Source of the DNA: Bartonella tamiae Th239
Lineage (GTDB): Bacteria; Pseudomonadota; Alphaproteobacteria; Rhizobiales; Rhizobiaceae
DNA: 64,000 nucleotides
Assembly: GCF_000278275.1 (NCBI RefSeq)
Contig: NZ_JH725147.1
Location: 794,849-858,848 of the forward strand
Direction: 5' to 3'
The notes under the pieces were generated by a model. That model searched no databases. It saw only the letters and a program-made list of their open reading frames with translations, and had not been told where the DNA came from. How positions within the stretch are numbered: position 1 is the first letter of the stretch; each line of letters begins with the position of its first letter. Position numbers and translations under genes: made by a program. Below are positions 50,750 through 58,454 of this stretch, piece after piece.

Positions 50750-51676
50750 ATGCATCGGGAGTTTTTTGTGTCTAATTGGTTCTCAAAAGTTTTATTTAGC
50801 AATGTTTTTGTTCTGGGATTGGCATTAGGTTCTTCCGTTCATGCTCAAAACCTTTATGATTATCAAACAGGCCAAACAGTTCCTACTCATTATGATCAGT
50901 CTGGATATGATGATCAAAATTATGCAATTGATAAAACCCAACAAAATCATTTTTATAGTGGTGAGTGGACTTTAACGCTTGGCGCTTCTGTTTATCATTC
51001 TCCAAAATATCAGGGTGCAGACCGCTATGATATGAGCATAAGTCCAATTTTTTCGATTGACAAAGCAGGGCCAGGGCCTCGTTTTTCCTCATTAAATGAT
51101 AATATGTCCTTCGCACTTTTGGAGCGTAATATTTTTCGTATGGGTTTGGTTGGAAAAATATTAGAAAGTCGCGATAGCGGTACTTCTGATGATCTTAAAG
51201 GACTGAAAAAAGTCAAATGGGGCGGTGAAATTGGCGGCTTTGCAGAGCTTTATCCTTTAGACTGGTTGCGTTTGCGTGGTGAATTGCGCCAAGGTATTCG
51301 CAGTCATAAAGGCGTTACACTTGATTTGTCCGCTGATGCATTTCAAGATTTGACGCCGAAATTGCGTCTTTCTGGCGGACCGAGAGCGTTTTATGCTACA
51401 AAAGATTATTTTAAAACATATTATGGTGTGAGTGCTCATGAATCTTTCCGCTCAGGATTGCGCGAATTTCATCCCGATAGTGGTTTTGAATCAATAGGTT
51501 TTGGTGGTGCTTTAACATGGCAAACAACATCAAAAATCACGACCAGTGTTTTTGGTGAATATAGCCGCTTAACTGGAGATGCGGGTGATTCTTCACTCGT
51601 TCAACAACGTGGTGATAAAAATCAGTTCAGCATTGGGATATCAGCAACATACGATTTTAACTTGTCTTTTAATTGA
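50750..51676 (+). CDS. MipA/OmpV-family outer-membrane protein
   Basis: 308 aa from ATG 50750; a GTG at 50768 has GGGAG 6 nt upstream and is a real alternative. The signal peptide (WFSKVLFSNVFVLGLALGSSVHA) is cleaved before QNLYDY. The barrel starts WTLTLGASVYHSPKYQGADRYDMSISPIFSI, the MipA/OmpV pattern (P.Y.G....). It ends QFSIGISATYDFNLSFN with a terminal Phe near the end. Members act in murein-synthesising scaffolds or as small porins; the role here is unknown. Confidence 0.9.
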   Translation: MHREFFVSNWFSKVLFSNVFVLGLALGSSVHAQNLYDYQTGQTVPTHYDQSGYDDQNYAIDKTQQNHFYSGEWTLTLGASVYHSPKYQGADRYDMSISPIFSIDKAGPGPRFSSLNDNMSFALLERNIFRMGLVGKILESRDSGTSDDLKGLKKVKWGGEIGGFAELYPLDWLRLRGELRQGIRSHKGVTLDLSADAFQDLTPKLRLSGGPRAFYATKDYFKTYYGVSAHESFRSGLREFHPDSGFESIGFGGALTWQTTSKITTSVFGEYSRLTGDAGDSSLVQQRGDKNQFSIGISATYDFNLSFN

Positions 51677-51823
51677 TCTTTGCCTTAGTATTTATCTTTT
51701 TTTCTTATAATACACCGATTAGCGCTAAGAAATCTCAAAACAAATTTTTATTAAAATTTTAATTATTTTAAACGGCACTGAATATAGACTTATTTAGAGT
51801 GATGGATAGATAAATGGTTCTAT

Positions 51824-52036
51824 TTATGGTGATGACTGATCATAAATTGACAGTGACGATACAGACTCTTCTGTCTGTATAAGATTTTTAAATTGTTCGA
51901 CTAAGACGAAAGATGTCGCCGTTATAGCAATCAAACAGATGACGATTATGAGGGCATATTCTAACAAACTATTGATAAAGTGGCTCTTTCTCGTATGTGT
52001 TGATAATTCCAATGCATCAGAAATTCGTTTGACCAT
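51824..52036 (-). CDS. Small Flp-pilin-like membrane protein
   Basis: 70 aa. MVKRISDALELSTHTRKSHFINS is followed by LLEYALIIVICLIAITATSFVLV and a polar tail EQFKNLIQTEE. The Glu-Tyr at the start of the hydrophobic helix and the overall size match Flp/type IVb pilins, but the prepilin cleavage Gly expected a few residues before EY is missing. It could be an inactive relative or an unrelated single-helix protein. No pilus genes are nearby. Confidence 0.6.
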   Translation of the reverse strand: MVKRISDALELSTHTRKSHFINSLLEYALIIVICLIAITATSFVLVEQFKNLIQTEESVSSLSIYDQSSP

Positions 52037-52252
52037 TGTATGATCCTTATCTCATTTACACAAACCAAGGCTTGCTTACTCTCACATGATAGAGATAAGA
52101 AATTTCAGAGCGATTAAGGACTATGGTTAAGAATTTTTAAATTATTCATCGTCAACATAACTTAAACAGTTTGTTTGATTATAATTATTTTAAATATAAA
52201 TCATTTTGTTTTATTATAAGAAAAACTTTGTAAATTTATAGGAAGGTAAAAA

Positions 52253-52813
52253 ATGACAAAGCAATATAAAGTTGCCGTTGTAATCGGCAGTATTCGTAAA
52301 GAATCCTATAGTCGTAAATTAGGAAAGGCTTTGATTGGTTTAAAACCTGCTGATTTTACATTGGATTTTGTAGAGATTGATGATCTTCCTCTTTATAATG
52401 AGGATTTAGAAACGGCTAATCCTCCAAAAGAATGGACGCGCTTTCGTGATGAAATGAAAACTGTTGATGCCATCATATTCATTACGCCTGAATATAATCG
52501 CTCCATTCCCGGTGTTATGAAAAATGCTATTGATGTGGGATCGCGTCCTTATGGACAAGGCATTTGGAATGGCAAGCCAGCAATTATTATTTCGATTTCA
52601 CAAGGTGCATTGGGTGGCTTTGGAGCCAATCATCAATTGCGTCAAGCTTTGGTGTTTAATGATGTATTAACCATGCAGCAACCCGAAGCCTATATCGGTC
52701 ATATCCAAAATATCGTAACAGACGATGGACAGGCTGTTAATGACGATTCAAAAACTTTTTTAACGAATATTCTTCAAGCTTTTGATGGATGGGTTCGCCG
52801 TCTTGTCAAATAG
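52253..52813 (+). CDS. NADPH-dependent FMN reductase (quinone/chromate reductase type)
   Basis: A 186-aa flavodoxin-fold enzyme. KVAVVIGSIRKESYSRKLGKAL is the FMN phosphate loop, VEIDDLPLYNEDLE follows, and FITPEYNRSIPGVMKNAIDVGSRPYG is the flavin-ring motif (PEYN-x-S-x-PG-x-LKNAID). Reduces quinones, flavins or similar acceptors in the cytosol. AGGAAGG lies 7 nt before the ATG. Single gene, ended by the hairpin at 52882. Confidence 0.95.
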   Translation: MTKQYKVAVVIGSIRKESYSRKLGKALIGLKPADFTLDFVEIDDLPLYNEDLETANPPKEWTRFRDEMKTVDAIIFITPEYNRSIPGVMKNAIDVGSRPYGQGIWNGKPAIIISISQGALGGFGANHQLRQALVFNDVLTMQQPEAYIGHIQNIVTDDGQAVNDDSKTFLTNILQAFDGWVRRLVK

Positions 52814-52881
52814 TATATGGTTTAAAACCTTTATGCTTTAAGGTTGAAGGTAAAATAATTTTAATGTACTAAGCTTACAAT

Positions 52882-52910
52882 GGCTGGAAGAAAATATCTC
52901 AGCCGTTTTT
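52882..52910 (+). terminator. Likely terminator of the FMN reductase gene
   Basis: GGCTG...AGA pairs with TCT-CAGCC (8 bp with a 2-nt bulge, AAATA loop), followed by GTTTTT. Confidence 0.55.
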
Positions 52911-52945
52911 AAAGCCTTATACTATTTTACATATATGTTTGATTC

Positions 52946-53305
52946 TTATGGACAGTGTGGTTTATCAATTGTGGTTTGGTTTTTAATCAATTGATATAAT
53001 TGTGATGATCGACTACCAGAGCGACAATAAGCAAGGATTGGTTTTTTCGCAGATTGCAAGGTAGTTTGCATATGGTCTATCGTTGCTTGTTCTAATTGTG
53101 GTGGTGATACGGGAATATAATATACGTCCATGCCACATTTTTCAGCTTTTTCCTTAATGCGCGCAAAATCTATTTGTGTTGTTTCTTCTTTATCGGGACG
53201 ATTACAGATTATCGTTTTAAAACCAGCTTGGGCCAATTCGTCAACAAATTCTTCTGTGATCTGACCGCTTACAAAAACGTCTTCATCAATTTCACGTATG
53301 GTCAT
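52946..53305 (-). CDS. TIGR01244/DUF442 family phosphatase- or sulfurtransferase-like protein
   Basis: 119 aa. It starts REIDEDVFVSGQITEEFVDELAQAGFKTIICNRPDKEE, the DUF442 opening. YYIPVSPPQLEQATIDHM follows, and the C-x5-R catalytic loop is AYCRSGSRSSQLY. Related domains are fused to beta-lactamase-like hydrolases in sulfide metabolism (Blh); the stand-alone form is uncharacterised. Monocistronic. Confidence 0.93.
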   Translation of the reverse strand: MTIREIDEDVFVSGQITEEFVDELAQAGFKTIICNRPDKEETTQIDFARIKEKAEKCGMDVYYIPVSPPQLEQATIDHMQTTLQSAKKPILAYCRSGSRSSQLYQLIKNQTTIDKPHCP

Positions 53306-53427
53306 CTTTCCTCCACTTTGAAAAACATTTTCTTTAGTTAAGCACTTTAGTTACCTTTGACAAGGCATCGTAAGCACATCACATAAAGTGTTTTTGTATT
53401 TACTTTTTGAGTATTCAGATATTCAGG

Positions 53428-53461
53428 AAAATAATAACAGTTGAAAAATAATAACAGTTGA
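53428..53461. repeat. Two tandem 17-bp units upstream of fdhD
   Basis: AATAATAACAGTTGA occurs at 53430-53444 and 53447-53461, 17 bp apart, ending 47 nt before the fdhD start. May be a regulator site or chance duplication. Confidence 0.6.
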
Positions 53462-53508
53462 TATGAGCGTTTTGCACGCATAAATACGAGATTTATGACA
53501 AAACAAGA

Positions 53509-54393
53509 ATGGCAATAACTATGATTGATCGAGAAAAAAAAGAGGTTTTTTTTGAGCCTAACACTAAAGTTTCAGATTTAGAAGAAATTCAAGACACATA
53601 TCAAACTTTTACGACGATCAAGATCAATCGAGTTCATAATGGACAGTTTGAAAAAACAACCAAATATGTCGTTGAAGAAGTTCCTATTGCCTTATCATAT
53701 CATGGCACGACGCATGCTGTCATGATGGCAACACCTGATGATTTGGTAGATTTTGCTTATGGTTTTTCACTTACAGAAGGAATTGTTGCTCATCCAAGTG
53801 AGATCGAATCTATAAAAATTTTGTCTCTTCCTCATGGCATTGACGTGCAAATTTTTTTAAAAATTGCACGTCGCGATGCTTTCCAAACGCGGCGTCGTCA
53901 TATGGCAGGTCCTGTTGGTTGTGGTTTATGTGGTATAGAGTCCATCGATGCTGCTATGCGTGATGTGCCGTATGTTACATCATCTGTTATATTGAGCCAA
54001 AACCATATTTTTAATGCGATTGAAAGATTGTATGATTACCAAACTTTAAATGCACAAACGCGTGCAGCACATGCAGCGGCTTTTTATTCTTTCAGCGATG
54101 GTATCATTGCCTTGAAAGAGGATGTTGGGCGGCATAATGCGTTGGATAAATTATGTGGTTTTATAATTCGTCATCAAACACCGCGTGATCAAGGCTTTAT
54201 TATTGTTACCAGCCGCTTGTCGACAGAAATGGTACAAAAAGCCGCAATGGCAAACGTTGCCAGCATTGTAGCTGTTTCAGCACCAACAGCCGAAGCCATT
54301 CGTATCGGTGAACGTGCAGGAATGACATTAATTGGTCGCGCACGAAAAGATGGATTTGAAATTTACGCGGGTTCTCAGAATATAGAAATGTAA
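53509..54393 (+). CDS. fdhD: Formate dehydrogenase accessory sulfurtransferase FdhD
   Basis: 294 aa. The family core is complete: LMMATPDDLVDF-like VMMATPDDLVDFAYGFSLTEGI, and the catalytic CxxC loop GPVGCGLCGIES. ALKEDVGRHNALDKL-type (LKEDVGRHNALDKLCGF) and the C-terminal IVTSRLSTEMVQKAAMANV complete it. It transfers sulfur from a desulfurase to the Mo-bis-MGD cofactor of formate dehydrogenase-like enzymes. No formate dehydrogenase or Mo-cofactor gene is in the window, so its target must be elsewhere. Preceded by tandem 17-bp repeats. Confidence 0.96.
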   Translation: MAITMIDREKKEVFFEPNTKVSDLEEIQDTYQTFTTIKINRVHNGQFEKTTKYVVEEVPIALSYHGTTHAVMMATPDDLVDFAYGFSLTEGIVAHPSEIESIKILSLPHGIDVQIFLKIARRDAFQTRRRHMAGPVGCGLCGIESIDAAMRDVPYVTSSVILSQNHIFNAIERLYDYQTLNAQTRAAHAAAFYSFSDGIIALKEDVGRHNALDKLCGFIIRHQTPRDQGFIIVTSRLSTEMVQKAAMANVASIVAVSAPTAEAIRIGERAGMTLIGRARKDGFEIYAGSQNIEM

Positions 54394-54640
54394 ACTAAAA
54401 ATACTACATATATTTGAATTAAACGACTGCTTCTTACCTATTGATGAGAGTGATCAAAAATCCCATTCAACTGTTTATGTCCTATTAAATTTTCACATAA
54501 TTTTTTAATGCAATTTATTAAACATATACTAATATTACAAATATAATGGAGGCATAATCCTCAATTTTTAAAGTTTATACTGATGAAAATAATAAACCTG
54601 AAAAATATTCGGAACATAAATCATTATATTTGAAACGTAT

Positions 54641-54733
54641 TTAGTTTAAGCTCAAAACAGCAAGTGCAATAGCTGCATTTAATCCGATAATCAGCATAGA
54701 ATAAAATGCAGCGGTTTTCATCATATCAGCCAT
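54641..54733 (-). CDS. Tiny (30-aa) single-helix membrane protein
   Basis: ATG at 54733 with GAGG 7 nt upstream. The 30-aa product begins MADMMKTAAFYSMLIIGLN and continues as one Ala/Leu-rich membrane helix ending LSLN. A strong ribosome binding site plus a well-formed promoter with an operator-like palindrome (54780-54808) argue that this is expressed. No known family recalled. Confidence 0.6.
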   Translation of the reverse strand: MADMMKTAAFYSMLIIGLNAAIALAVLSLN

Positions 54734-54779
54734 GGCAACACCTCGTAGAATTGGTCGATCACCTTAAGTTACAACACGT

Positions 54780-54808
54780 AATATAACACTGTGTTACAAT
54801 TGCGGCAA
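54780..54808 (-). promoter_or_regulatory. Promoter with embedded palindrome for the 30-aa gene
   Basis: TTGCCG (54808-54803), 17-nt spacer, TATATT (54785-54780). The 13-bp perfect palindrome TAACAC-T-GTGTTA (54784-54796) fills the spacer and touches the -10, the usual place for a repressor. TSS is expected near 54773, leaving a roughly 40-nt leader. Confidence 0.5.
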
Positions 54809-55154
54809 GATGGTAAATAAGTTTTTTTGAAATAATAATACTGTGTATGAAATACTGAAACAGATATGAATTTCCAGATTGTTTTCTTTCTTTTTTGCAA
54901 AGAAGGTATTTTTTGAATATTTTTCAATTTGGATGATGCCCTCAATGCTTAAGATTACTATAAGTGCATTGGAAGTGTGAAACACATGCCTTCACATAAT
55001 CGAGAACTCATTTGTTGTAATCATCAAATTTTATTCTCAGTTATTAACAATACCAAGCTTATAAAAAAGTGACAGAGTCCTTTTAGCACGCCATTCACTA
55101 CACAATGATACTGTCTTGAAATATAGCAAATAGAAAATTTTTTTAATGTTTTAT
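54809..55154. other. Non-coding region between the 30-aa gene and the Cys-repeat gene
   Basis: AT-rich. A 63-codon leftward ORF (54794-54985) looks unlike a protein and lacks a ribosome binding site, so I leave it out. The right side holds the palindrome at 55155. Confidence 0.35.
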
Positions 55155-55176
55155 TTTATAGGAATATTCCTATAAA
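55155..55176. promoter_or_regulatory. 22-bp perfect palindrome upstream of the Cys-repeat gene
   Basis: TTTATAGGAATATTCCTATAAA reads identically on both strands. It ends 7 nt before TTGACA (55183-55188), a candidate -35 for the gene starting at 55283. Likely a transcription factor site; the factor is not known. It differs from the Irr box in sequence. Confidence 0.6.
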
Positions 55177-55282
55177 TTCATTTGACAGAAGCCATGCATC
55201 GGCATCAAATCTTAAAAACCCTACAGATCATTTATGTTTTATTAGGTCATACAATTAAAAATACGGATTGTTAAAAAATATA

Positions 55283-55741
55283 ATGACTCATTGTCTAAAA
55301 ATGTATTTTTTTCTTTTAAGTTGTTGTTTTATCGTTTCTTTAAATTTGCGTGCTTACGCAGCCGATCATTGTTATTCTATTTCAAATAGTGATCAACGCG
55401 CTTATTGTTTGGCGAAGCAAAAACGCGGATCATGTTATTCTATTTCACAATCGGACTTACGAAATCGTTGTTTGGCCGAAACAAAAAAAGGCAGTTGTTA
55501 CACTATTTCAAATAGTGATGAACGTGCATATTGTTTAGCAAAGCAAAAACGCGGCACATGTTATTCTATTTCACAATCAAATTTGCGCAACCGTTGTTTA
55601 GCTGAAACAGGAAAAGGAAGTTGTTATACAATTTCAAATAGTGATGAACGTGCGTTTTGTTTAGCAAAAAAAGGAAAAGGAAGTTGTTATACCATATCAA
55701 ACTTTGATCTTCGTTATAGCTGTCTTTCAAATACGCGATAA
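55283..55741 (+). CDS. Secreted protein made of six 21-residue Cys repeats
   Basis: About 152 aa (ATG 55283; a TTG 15 nt earlier is open, ATG 55301 also possible). A signal peptide (FFLLSCCFIVSLNLRAYA) is followed by six tandem units, each C-Y-S/T-I-S-x-x-D/N-x-R-x-x-C-L-x, ending in a Lys/Gly linker. Two unit types alternate (NSDxRAYCLAKQKRG and QSDLRNRCLAETKKG), giving a 42-aa higher-order period. Twelve Cys, two per unit spaced 12 residues apart, suggest a disulfide per repeat in the periplasm or outside. The last unit ends CLSNTR at the C-terminus. I do not know its function. A 22-bp palindrome lies upstream and a monooxygenase pseudogene downstream. Confidence 0.85.
   Translation: MTHCLKMYFFLLSCCFIVSLNLRAYAADHCYSISNSDQRAYCLAKQKRGSCYSISQSDLRNRCLAETKKGSCYTISNSDERAYCLAKQKRGTCYSISQSNLRNRCLAETGKGSCYTISNSDERAFCLAKKGKGSCYTISNFDLRYSCLSNTR
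55367..55738 (+). repeat. Tandem 63-bp coding repeats (six units, 126-bp super-period)
   Basis: The repeat region of the Cys-repeat gene. Units start at 55367, 55430, 55493, 55556, 55619 and 55682; the last is shorter (57 nt). Units 1/3 and 2/4 resemble each other most in DNA, implying expansion by two-unit duplication. Confidence 0.9.
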
Positions 55742-55830
55742 AGGCATATGTTAAAATGCATAAGAAAGAAAAGTTTGATTGGTATTTTTTAACGTATTGA
55801 ATAATTGTTCAAATTTAGAAACCTAAGACA

Positions 55831-56853
55831 ATGAAAAAGATTGGATTTTTATCATTTGGCCATTGGCGGTCGTCAGTGCATTCAGCCACGTGTTCTGTCT
55901 CAGATGTTTTGCTTCAATCCATCGATATAGCAGTAGCGGCTGAAGAAATGGGCGCTGATGGCGCTTATTTTCGGGAACACCATTTTGCGCGCCAGCTTGC
56001 CTCCCCCCCTTTCCCTTGCTTGCAGCAATTGGTGCAAAAACAAACGCAATTGAAATTGGCACAGTAGTTATCGATATGCATTATGAAAATCCTTATTATA
56101 TGGTTGAAGTTGCTGGTGCAGCAGATTTGATTAGTCATGGGCGGTTGCAGCTTGGCATTAGTCGCGGTTCTCCTGAGCAGGCAATCGATGGATGAGCTTA
56201 TTTCGGATATCGGCTTAAAGAAGGACAAGATTTTGCGGATCTTGGTCGAAACCATGGAGAAGTTTTTACAATCTTTTAAAAGGCAAGGGCTTTACACGTC
56301 CTAATCCGCCCCCAATGTTTCCAAATCCTGAAGGCAATTTGCGTTTAGAACCTTATGCATCGGGTTTGCGAAAGCGCATTTGGTGAGGATCAGTGTCTTA
56401 TGCTACAGCACAGTGGACCGTAAAACTTGGTATCAATCTTCAAAGCTCTGCTTTGAAAGATGATGAAACGGGTGATCCTTTTCATGTAAAACAGGCAGAG
56501 CAAATACGCCTAGATCATAAAGCTTGGAAGGAAGCAGGTCATCAACGTTCGCCGCGCGTGCCGGTCAGCCGTAGTATCTTTGCTTTGGTTAATAATCCTG
56601 ATCGTGCTTTTTGGGACAATCAGGAAAGTAACAGGATCAATTAGGGTTTATTGATGAAAAGACGCGGGCTATTTTTGGTCGCTCTTATGATGCAGAACCT
56701 GATATTTTGATTGAGCAATTAGTCAGGGATGAAGCGATAGCGGAGGCCGATACATTTTTACTCACTATTCCCAATCAATTGGGCGTTGATTATAATATTC
56801 ATGTGATTAAAGCTATTTTATCGCACATCGCCGCTGCATTTAAATGCCGCTAA
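55831..56853 (+). pseudogene. Luciferase-like (LLM class) flavin-dependent oxidoreductase, decayed
   Basis: Reading across frames gives a nearly complete LLM monooxygenase: KKIGFLSFGHWRSS, AAEEMGADGAYFREHHFARQLASP, then LLAAIGAKTNAIEIGTVVIDM. GRLQLGISRGSPEQAIDG, MFPNPEGNLRLEPY, KLGINLQSSALKDDETGDPFH and PNQLGVDYNIHVIKAIL follow. At least five lesions occur. A C7 run near 56002-56008 shifts the frame by +2 relative to the expected C5. TGA stands where Trp is expected after SPEQAIDG, and a frameshift occurs near 56270. TGA replaces the second Trp of RIWWG near 56383, and there is another frameshift near 56620-56640. It is therefore a clear pseudogene with conserved residues still readable, indicating fairly recent loss. 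Confidence 0.9.
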
Positions 56854-56972
56854 TATTTATCTTTAAAATTAAGCGATTAAATTAAAAAAATCGATGTCTA
56901 TGCTATTGTATGGATGAAAAATGTGTGTGATCTTCCAATCTACAAACTAAGATAGCCGCCATATTTGAAATG

Positions 56973-57224
56973 CTATTCTTTTTCATCTCTGGTTGGCTGA
57001 CTTGCATAAATATTTTCAGCAACAGTGTTTTGATCCTCATTATTCAAAGGATTATCCAGATCCTCTATTTTTATATCTCTTATACGTTCTGCACTATCTG
57101 AACCATTCACAATATCATCAAAAACATCAACTGTATCAATAGGGCCAAAAGCTGCGTCATCGGCATCATCAATGGCTTCAACATCAATAACTTTTATATT
57201 TTTTTCTTGATTACGATTAGTCAT
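56973..57224 (-). CDS. Small acidic hypothetical protein
   Basis: About 83 aa from ATG 57224 (AAAGG 9 nt upstream; an ATG at 57242 is also in frame). Very rich in Asp/Glu/Asn: VIDVEAIDDADDAAFGPID, VFDDIVNGSDSAERIRDI, EDLDNPLNNEDQN. No hydrophobic core, probably disordered. No family recognised. Position between pseudogenes makes function doubtful, though the frame is clean. Confidence 0.5.
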   Translation of the reverse strand: MTNRNQEKNIKVIDVEAIDDADDAAFGPIDTVDVFDDIVNGSDSAERIRDIKIEDLDNPLNNEDQNTVAENIYASQPTRDEKE

Positions 57225-57638
57225 AAAATCATGCCTTTCCATATCTTCATTAAAAATCTGTCATAAGTTAGATGTGTGTAATAAAATGTCAAAAGCAAGT
57301 CTTTTTCTTTACTTATTTTTTTGTAAATGATTGCGATTGCACAAGGTATAAAATTACAGCACATACAAACATTCATGCTAGATCATAATGTTTCGCTTAT
57401 CAATAAAGACCATTAGCAATAAGGTAGAGTAATTTCTGAATGCCTACAATCGCTTCAGTAAAATTTTAAATTTTGCTTTGAGATACAACACCCTATTTAG
57501 TATTTAAAATGTTTGTTAAAAGCGCTCTCAACTCTCATTTAAAAATATAATGATACTCATAAGCCTTTGACTATAACTTTGTTAATTATTATTTTTTGAT
57601 AAAATGATTATGTTTCAATCCTATTCTCATTTGGTTCA
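57225..57638. other. AT-rich region without recognisable gene
   Basis: Between the acidic ORF and the transporter pseudogene. No convincing frame or structured element. Confidence 0.3.
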
Positions 57639-58121
57639 TCATTTTGTGAAACTGTTTCCAAACTGAGCAATTATCGCACCTAAAACATTACTAAGGCACA
57701 AAAAACCCGCCCAATATAAGCTGGACGTATAGGCATTGCCACCAAACCAAAATGATCGATAACAATGGATATGAGAAGCTGACCTGCTATCACAGCCACC
57801 ATGAAATTGAGAACGCCAATCCGTGGTGCGATAATCAATGCGGCAGAAATGTATATGACACCTGCGACTCCACCGAAGTATGTCTATGCCGATATTTTAA
57901 AAATAGTGAAAATGTAAGGCAAAGTAATATGCAAAAACACTCTTAACTATAGCCACTAATATGAAACTTACGATGAATAATGCCGCTGTCGCTAGCATAG
58001 CATGTCCGAGATATCTACCAAGTGCTGCATTTCTAGCCGCCTGAAAAGGCACTGAGGCACCCGAAACAAAAGCTATAAATGTAAAAGAAACTAAGAGTAA
58101 AGATGCGTTTGAATGGGACAT
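57639..58121 (-). pseudogene. DMT-superfamily YdcZ-type transporter, frameshifted
   Basis: The frame from ATG 58121 reads a YdcZ (DUF606) start: LLLVSFTFIAFVSGASVPFQAARNAALGRYLGHAM, with the conserved PxQaaxNaxLGR motif. It runs into a stop near 57900. Homology resumes in another frame with GGVAGVIYISAALIIAPRIGVLNFMVAVIAGQLLISIVIDHFGLVAMPIRP. After a second shift near 57710 it ends LGAIIAQFG before TGA. So two frameshifts split a roughly 150-residue, four- or five-helix transporter. It is divergent from the LysR pseudogene, a common regulator/transporter layout. Confidence 0.75.
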
Positions 58122-58454
58122 TATTTATTCTTCTGTATATTTTTTGACATTAGCAAATGAACGGTAGGCAGAACAAAAATTGTAAAAATGGTTCTTAAAA
58201 TTTAAATGATCTGTTGTCGTGTTTGTGGTTTTCCATGAGTGAGTTACTAATAATATGCCTGTCATCAAAGCAATGACAGGCAGGACAGATACAATTGCCA
58301 TTTCTAAGAAGTCTTCTCATTGTAGTCTCAAAATCAAAGCCCCAAATTTTTCAGGGTGATGTTTGTCATGTTAAAGAACATGCTTTATTCGTAAAATAAA
58401 TGGAAATTCTAAATATATCTAATTTGGTATTCATAAAATTTTGGTATTTATAAA

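Noticed and set aside
54794..54985. 63-codon leftward ORF between fdhD and the Cys-repeat gene
   Set aside because: No ribosome binding site, and it starts across the promoter of the 30-aa gene; composition looks like translated non-coding DNA.
55367..55738. CRISPR array because of regular repeats
   Set aside because: The 63-bp repeats are contiguous, lie in one open frame with a signal peptide and vary by codon-compatible changes; there are no spacers.
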